Positions 12,584-16,947 of a stretch of 16,947 nucleotides of DNA are shown here, piece by piece. The stretch spans positions 1-16,947 of the forward strand of contig JAOUGQ010000033.1 in NCBI GenBank assembly GCA_029865515.1, written 5' to 3'. The notes below the pieces were generated by a model that saw nothing but the letters and a program-made list of their open reading frames with translations, ran no database searches and was not told the origin of the DNA. Source of the DNA: Nitrospirota bacterium (GTDB taxonomy: Bacteria; Nitrospirota; Nitrospiria; Nitrospirales; UBA8639). The number at the start of each line of letters is the position of its first letter. Within the stretch, counting starts at the first letter, position 1. Both the position numbers and the translations under genes were made by a program.

Positions 12584-14401
12584 TTATTTAATGACATCAG
12601 ATAACTTCTTACTTTCGAGGGCTTCTTTGAGCGTGGCATCCATCAACACTTCAGCTAAATGGTGAGTCGTTTTTTCAACTTCCGAAATTTTCGTCCGTAT
12701 CACACGATGATCATCGCCCGCTTTGACTTCACCAAGCTGCTGCAGAATGCGGCGAATGCCTTCTGCTTCCTTGTCACTAATTAAATTCGCTGCGCGCACC
12801 AGAGCTTTTTCGGTCGCCACAATGATCGCGTTGGCCTCATTCCGTGCTTCAATAATCTGACGCGCCTTGATGTCTTCTGCGGCAAATTGGAAAGAATCAC
12901 GAATCATGCCTTCCACTTCGTCGTCCGTCAGTCCATGAGAAGGCTTCACCTGAACCGATTGTGCCTCACCCGTCCGGATATCTCTGGCCGTCACATGAAG
13001 GATCCCATTGGCATCAATAAGAAAATTGACTTCCACACGTGGCACCCCAGCCGGCAAGGGAGGAAGCTTTAATTGAAAACGGGCCAAACTGCGATTATCT
13101 TTGACCAATTCCCGTTCTCCCTGAAGAATATGAATATCCACCGAGGTTTGCCCATCGACGTAGGTGGTAAACATTTCCTTGGCACTGGTCGGAATAGTCG
13201 TATTTCGACGGATCAGCGCACTCATAACCCCACCCATTGTTTCGATTCCCAAGGACAAGGGAGTCACGTCCAGCAACAACAGATCCTTGGTATGCCCGCC
13301 TAAAATATCTGCTTGAACCGCCGCACCCAACGCGACAACCTCGTCAGGATTGAGTTCAGAGTGAGGTGTTTTGCCAAACAGTTCTTCCACTTTTCGCCAT
13401 ACGAGTGGCATGCGGGTACTCCCGCCGACCAGGACCACTTCATCAATCTGACTAGCGGTCAATCCAGCATCTTTGAGCGCGTTTCGACAGGGCCCAAGAG
13501 TTCTTTCCACCAAATCCATCACTAATGATTCCACGCTCTCCCGCGTCCACAACTTTTCATATGTCCCATTAGGAAGTTGGATCACGGCCTGAGCTTGCGT
13601 TTCATCCGACAACCGTATCTTGACCCGTTCCGCCTCTAACCGGACGGTTTGCATTAATTCGGGGTTCCCTTCAACCTTGATGCCTTGGGTTTGGAACATA
13701 TCATCAACCATCACATCGACCAGCCGTTGATCGAAATCATCCCCCCCTAAGTGACTATCCCCATTGGTCGCCAGGACCTCAAAAATCCCATCCTTTAATT
13801 TGAGGATAGAGATATCGAACGTCCCGCCGCCTAAATCATAGATCGCGATCAGCCCTTGCGTCTTTTTCTGCAGGCCATACGCCAGCGAAGCGGCTGTCGG
13901 CTCATTAATAATGCGCAAAACCTCCAACCCGGCAATCAGTCCGGCATCTTTAGTGGCTTGCCGCTGACTATCATTGAAATAGGCCGGGACGGTAATCACC
14001 GCCTTGGAGACGTCTTCCTTTAAATAGTCCTCGGCTCGCCGTTTGAGTTCTTTCAGAATCATGGCGGACACTTGAGGGGGAGAATAGGTTTTATCTCCAA
14101 TCTCAATTCGAATCACCCCGTTTTTTTCATGAAGATGATAGGGAAAATATTTCAGCTCATCCTTCACATCATCCAACCCTTTTCCCATAAACCGTTTCAC
14201 GGAGTAGATGGTATGGGAAGGGTCACGAATTAAATGGGCTTTTGCAGGATCCCCCACGATCAACCCGTTATCGGTTAACCCGACGATGGAAGGCACTTTG
14301 GTCTGTCCATCCGGGCCAGGAATGACATGAGGCCCCTCCTTATCCATAAAGGCAACCAGCGAGTTCGTCGTTCCCAAATCGATGCCAACAATGCGACTCA
14401 C
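12584..14401 (-). CDS. hscA: HscA, Hsp70-type chaperone for Fe-S cluster transfer
   Basis: A 605-residue DnaK paralogue that, with HscB, drives ATP-dependent release of clusters from IscU. The nucleotide-binding domain shows IDLGTTNS (7-14), ITVPAYFND (136-144), INEPTAASLAYG (165-176), DLGGGTFD (189-196) and later GGSTRMP. The substrate-binding domain carries the IETMGGVM and PAGVPRVEVNF type segments. The length is near E. coli HscA (616) and shorter than DnaK (about 638), without DnaK's acidic C-terminal EEVD-like tail. Position directly after hscB (25-nt gap) in the isc operon confirms HscA rather than DnaK. The expected client, the LPPVK motif, is intact in IscU of this operon. Confidence 0.94.
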   Translation of the reverse strand: MSRIVGIDLGTTNSLVAFMDKEGPHVIPGPDGQTKVPSIVGLTDNGLIVGDPAKAHLIRDPSHTIYSVKRFMGKGLDDVKDELKYFPYHLHEKNGVIRIEIGDKTYSPPQVSAMILKELKRRAEDYLKEDVSKAVITVPAYFNDSQRQATKDAGLIAGLEVLRIINEPTAASLAYGLQKKTQGLIAIYDLGGGTFDISILKLKDGIFEVLATNGDSHLGGDDFDQRLVDVMVDDMFQTQGIKVEGNPELMQTVRLEAERVKIRLSDETQAQAVIQLPNGTYEKLWTRESVESLVMDLVERTLGPCRNALKDAGLTASQIDEVVLVGGSTRMPLVWRKVEELFGKTPHSELNPDEVVALGAAVQADILGGHTKDLLLLDVTPLSLGIETMGGVMSALIRRNTTIPTSAKEMFTTYVDGQTSVDIHILQGERELVKDNRSLARFQLKLPPLPAGVPRVEVNFLIDANGILHVTARDIRTGEAQSVQVKPSHGLTDDEVEGMIRDSFQFAAEDIKARQIIEARNEANAIIVATEKALVRAANLISDKEAEGIRRILQQLGEVKAGDDHRVIRTKISEVEKTTHHLAEVLMDATLKEALESKKLSDVIK

Positions 14402-14426
14402 AACAGATCCTTTTCAGTCATGACGA

Positions 14427-15158
14427 TTAGCCCATCGTTTCCAGTAAATCGTTGACCATATTCCGCACATACGTTCGATTCGAGAGAATTTCCTGCATCT
14501 CCCGCAAAATCGTATTCTTCTCTTCACGAGCCTGCCCCGAAAGGGCCGCGCGTTCTTGCAACTGATCCCATTCGTTAAACTTGTGTTGCAGGGACGTCTC
14601 CATTTCAGCCTGACGTTTCTCAAGATGTTCGCGTTCGGCTTGCAGCTTTTTCCGAAGCGCCTCAAGATCCGATGACGGGCCTTTAGGGGCCAATTGGCGA
14701 AAAGTCTCCAAGGTCTCTTGCAACTCAAGAACCTCCTCAAAAAGATCGGCGGGGGGATTCGATCGAATGTCTTTCACCGCTCCGGCTTCCAACCGGATCA
14801 AATATTCCGCACGTTGGATGGGATCTTTCAGGGTTCGATAGGCCGCATTTAAAAAAGCGGAATTTCCCAAACTAATGGCTTTTTCGGACTCATCTTTTGT
14901 GGAATAAAAATCAGGATGAAATGTTCGACTGAGTTCATAAAATGTCTTCTCTAAGTATTGTTCATCAATATTCAACAGACGAGGGAGCTGGAAACAGGCA
15001 AAATAATCCAAATCCCTCGAAAGCGGCTGAACCTTGACACATTGGCCACAGAGATATTCTCCCGTGACTTCGGATTGGCAGTGCCAGCACATACTGCGCG
15101 CCATGGGAAGTTCGCGGGATGTTGCCGTCGTAGCTTGAGCTTGATGCTGATGTTCCAT
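14427..15158 (-). CDS. hscB: HscB J-domain co-chaperone with N-terminal four-cysteine module
   Basis: A 243-residue co-chaperone that binds IscU and stimulates HscA ATPase. The J domain contains the essential HPD (H81-P82-D83 in SRTFHPDFYS) and the family segment LGNSAFLNAAYRTLKDPIQRAEYLIRL. The C-terminal helical IscU-binding domain is longer than usual, with a highly charged stretch (EALRKKLQAEREHLEKRQAEME) likely to be coiled coil. E. coli HscB has 171 residues. Unusually, an N-terminal module has C24, C27, C37 and C40 (CWHC and CGQC), like the zinc-binding domain of human HSC20. I prefer ATG 15158, which has AGAGG 8 nt upstream. The longer start at 15185 lies inside a perfect hairpin and has no ribosome site. 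Confidence 0.92.
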   Translation of the reverse strand: MEHQHQAQATTATSRELPMARSMCWHCQSEVTGEYLCGQCVKVQPLSRDLDYFACFQLPRLLNIDEQYLEKTFYELSRTFHPDFYSTKDESEKAISLGNSAFLNAAYRTLKDPIQRAEYLIRLEAGAVKDIRSNPPADLFEEVLELQETLETFRQLAPKGPSSDLEALRKKLQAEREHLEKRQAEMETSLQHKFNEWDQLQERAALSGQAREEKNTILREMQEILSNRTYVRNMVNDLLETMG

Positions 15159-15176
15159 AATTTCGGCCTCTGACGC

Positions 15177-15208
15177 CTCGGGCATGGGTCAACTACACCA
15201 TGCCCGAG
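15177..15208 (-). repeat. Perfect 11-bp inverted repeat between iscA and hscB
   Basis: CTCGGGCATGG (15177-15187) and CCATGCCCGAG (15198-15208) are exact reverse complements with a 10-nt loop. On the operon transcript this forms a stable GC-rich hairpin upstream of the hscB ribosome binding site (15167-15171). No T-run follows on either strand, so it is not an intrinsic terminator. An mRNA-processing or stability element in the operon is the most likely role. Confidence 0.8.
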
Positions 15209-15244
15209 TGTTCACATCACCGTATTAATTGAGATGGCTAGGTC

Positions 15245-15598
15245 TTATGCTGAAAAGGACTCTCCACACCCACATGTTTTGGTGGCGTTAGGATTGATAA
15301 ATTTAAAGGCTCCGCTCACCATGTCCTTATGGTAATCCAAGGTCATCCCTTGAAGATAAATGGCACTCTTGGCATCAATGATCACTTTGACGCCATCCAC
15401 CTCCGTGACGGTATCAAACTCCCCGATTTTGTCATCGAAGTTGACGGTATAGCTCAACCCTGAACAGCCGCCACCCTTGACACCTAACCGAAGGCCGCCT
15501 TCAGTAATTCCCTGAAGATCCAATAACCGTTTCACCTCTTTCAAGGCCGCATCAGTCAGGGCAACTGTTGAAGTGTGTTCCGTGCTTTTAGTTTCCAT
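15245..15598 (-). CDS. iscA: IscA A-type Fe-S carrier
   Basis: A 117-residue A-type carrier of the isc operon. The three ligand cysteines are C45 (GGGCSGLSY), C109 and C111 (TCGCGESF). It differs from the stand-alone ErpA-type protein at 7262 by GLSY rather than GYQY after the first cysteine and by the KFINPNATKTCGCG ending. The short N-terminal extension (METKSTEHTS) precedes the family's first helix. The start ATG 15598 has GGAGGGAG upstream on the minus strand, while the frame running up to 15721 overlaps iscU and is not supported. The gene follows iscU by 37 nt. A strong hairpin then separates it from hscB. Confidence 0.92.
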   Translation of the reverse strand: METKSTEHTSTVALTDAALKEVKRLLDLQGITEGGLRLGVKGGGCSGLSYTVNFDDKIGEFDTVTEVDGVKVIIDAKSAIYLQGMTLDYHKDMVSGAFKFINPNATKTCGCGESFSA

Positions 15599-15635
15599 CA
15601 CCGTTTCTCCCTCCAGCAAATCGTGGACAGTGGCC

Positions 15636-16052
15636 TTAGGATGAGGCGGCAGCTTCTGCCGGCTTGGACTTCTTATCCGTTGCCTTTTTTTGATAATCCC
15701 CCAAGGCCGCCTTAATGGCATCTTCCGCCAACACTGAACAATGGATTTTGACGGGGGGAAGGTTCAATTCCTGCACAATATCCGTATTCTTAATTTTTTG
15801 CGCCTCTTCTAACGATTTTCCTTTGAGCCACTCGGTCGCCAAGCTGGAACTGGCAATAGCCGATCCGCACCCGAAGGTCTTAAACTTCGCATCCACAATG
15901 GTGTCGTTTTCCACTTTAATCTGAAGTTTCATCACGTCCCCGCATTCAGGGGCACCCACAATGCCTGTTCCAACATCCTCTGCATCTTTTTGAAAACTTC
16001 CCACGTTGCGAGGATTGTTGTAATGATCAATGACTTTTTCACTATAGGCCAT
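15636..16052 (-). CDS. iscU: IscU Fe-S cluster scaffold
   Basis: A 138-residue scaffold on which IscS-derived sulfur and iron assemble into [2Fe-2S] clusters. It begins with the typical MAYSEKVIDHYNNPRNVGSF. The ligand residues C37 and D39 (ECGDVMK), C62 (TFGCGSAIASSS) and C105 (HCSVLAEDAI) are all present. LPPVK (98-102), the HscA recognition motif, is exact. A lysine- and alanine-rich C-terminal tail of about 20 residues (KKATDKKSKPAEAAASS) goes beyond the E. coli protein and is probably disordered. AGGGAGG precedes the ATG on the minus strand. It lies 81 nt after iscS in the operon. Confidence 0.95.
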   Translation of the reverse strand: MAYSEKVIDHYNNPRNVGSFQKDAEDVGTGIVGAPECGDVMKLQIKVENDTIVDAKFKTFGCGSAIASSSLATEWLKGKSLEEAQKIKNTDIVQELNLPPVKIHCSVLAEDAIKAALGDYQKKATDKKSKPAEAAASS

Positions 16053-16133
16053 GGAAGATCCCTCCCTCTGTTGTATGGAATAAAATATCCGTTATCTTTG
16101 AAACGATGTTGTCTGAATCTTCAATTGTGCGAA

Positions 16134-16946
16134 TTAATGGGCTGCCCATTGAACATTTTTCAAATCCACGCCTTCCTTAGCCATCTCATAAAGCGGGGAC
16201 ATCTCCCGAAGGTGAGTCACCGCCTTGATCATGCGATCAATGGTGTATTCCACCTCTTCATCGGTATTAAACCGACCGAGTCCGAATCGAATCGAGGAAT
16301 GGGCCAAATCCGACCCAACCCCTAAGGCGCGCAACACATAGGATGGCTCCAGCGTGGCCGATGTACAAGCCGAGCCCGAGGAAAGCGCAATTTCTTTCAC
16401 TCCCATGAGCAACGCCTCGCCTTCAACATACGCAAAACTAATATTGAGATTATTCGCCAACCGCTCGGTCGGGTGCCCGTTTAAATAGACCTCATCCATC
16501 CCCTTCATAATGCCTTCTTGAAGTCGATCACGCATCTTGGCCATTCGCACAGACTCCGTAGCCATCTCCTGCTCACAGAGTTCACAGGCTTTGCCAAATC
16601 CGACAATTAAAGGCACCGCCAGGGTTCCTGATCGCATACCCCGTTCATGACCCCCGCCATACATCATTGGTTCCAACCGGACTCTGGGAGCCTTGCGTCG
16701 AACATAGAGCGCCCCCACGCCCTTGGGACCATAAATCTTATGGGCGGTAAAGGACATCAGATCAATCCCCATTTCCTGAACATTCACAGGGATTTTCCCC
16801 ACCCCTTGCGTGGCGTCACAGTGAAAGAGGACACCTTTTTCTTTCGCAACTTTCCCGATGGCCGCCACGGGATTAATGGTGCCGATCTCATTGTTGGCCA
16901 GCATCACCGAAATTAAAATCGTCTTGTCTGTAATGGCATTTCGCAC
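16134..16946 (-). CDS. iscS: IscS cysteine desulfurase (N-terminus outside window)
   Basis: PLP-dependent enzyme that takes sulfur from cysteine and hands it as persulfide to IscU and other acceptors. About 270 C-terminal residues are visible. The frame is open to the right edge, so about 135 N-terminal residues are missing compared with the 404-residue E. coli protein. The PLP lysine lies in SFTAHKIYGPKG (visible residue 70). The persulfide cysteine is in SSGSACTSATLEPSYVLRALG (visible residue 194). Other family marks are HCDATQGVGKIPV, GGGHERGMRSGT and the final HSSIRFGLGRF. The length of the active-site loop fits IscS rather than SufS or NifS. It is the most upstream visible gene of the isc operon; any IscR regulator would lie beyond the right edge. 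Confidence 0.95.
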   Translation of the reverse strand: MRNAITDKTILISVMLANNEIGTINPVAAIGKVAKEKGVLFHCDATQGVGKIPVNVQEMGIDLMSFTAHKIYGPKGVGALYVRRKAPRVRLEPMMYGGGHERGMRSGTLAVPLIVGFGKACELCEQEMATESVRMAKMRDRLQEGIMKGMDEVYLNGHPTERLANNLNISFAYVEGEALLMGVKEIALSSGSACTSATLEPSYVLRALGVGSDLAHSSIRFGLGRFNTDEEVEYTIDRMIKAVTHLREMSPLYEMAKEGVDLKNVQWAAH

Positions 16947-16947
16947 G

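Noticed and set aside
15159..15185. Outer ATG at 15185 as hscB start
   Set aside because: It is inside a perfect hairpin with no Shine-Dalgarno; the inner ATG at 15158 has AGAGG at 8 nt. Not fully excluded.
1..16947. tRNA genes, CRISPR arrays, insertion sequences, attachment sites
   Set aside because: Read through for clover-leaf-like ends, spaced direct repeats and transposase motifs; none seen.

Overview
The window looks like chromosomal DNA of a Gram-negative, oxygen-exposed bacterium with roughly 50% GC. The best guess is a Nitrospirota (Nitrospira-like) organism. This rests on gene content and protein character: a short PuuD-like membrane protein, a PerR-rubrerythrin-FeS protein-DUF3501 cluster, and an isc operon headed by iscS-iscU. 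It was not tested by database search. I see no insertion sequence, phage gene, CRISPR array, tRNA or rRNA. The region is gene-dense core genome.

Left part (1-4093). The window opens inside a SagB/ThcOx-type nitroreductase gene, which overlaps a 3-methyladenine DNA glycosylase gene by ATGA. Next come a 30-residue single-span membrane peptide with a very strong ribosome binding site, a four-helix PuuD-like membrane protein, and a strong terminator at 2429-2458. A stand-alone Lrp/AsnC ligand-binding domain gene (minus strand) then diverges from a BtuF-like cobalamin-binding protein that lacks a signal peptide.

Middle (4179-8466). A peroxide-stress module runs perR-like regulator, rubrerythrin, GlpC-like Fe-S protein, DUF3501 protein. 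Its promoter carries a perfect 7-1-7 palindrome plus a third half site lying over the perR ribosome binding site. All four genes are closely packed or overlapping, and a hairpin separates rubrerythrin from the Fe-S protein. An erpA-type Fe-S carrier follows with its own promoter, a 9-bp leader hairpin and a possible 16-codon leader ORF overlapping its start. It ends at a terminator 17 nt before a tandem pterin synthase gene whose second half has lost its catalytic residues.

Right-centre (8591-12255). A thioredoxin-fold protein and an AhpE/BCP-like peroxiredoxin lie on the minus strand. They are followed by a 377-nt gap and a full-length class A penicillin-binding protein 1A on the plus strand.

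Right end (12296-16947, minus strand). This is an isc iron-sulfur assembly operon in the order iscS (cut by the window end), iscU, iscA, hscB, hscA, iscX. No ferredoxin gene lies between hscA and iscX. HscB carries an N-terminal four-cysteine module like that of eukaryotic HSC20, and a perfect 11-bp hairpin sits between iscA and hscB.

Taken together, the window is rich in iron-sulfur assembly (isc, erpA) and peroxide defence (perR, rubrerythrin, peroxiredoxin, thioredoxin-like protein). These functions are linked because peroxide destroys Fe-S clusters. The least understood unit is the PerR-rubrerythrin-GlpC-like-DUF3501 cluster.
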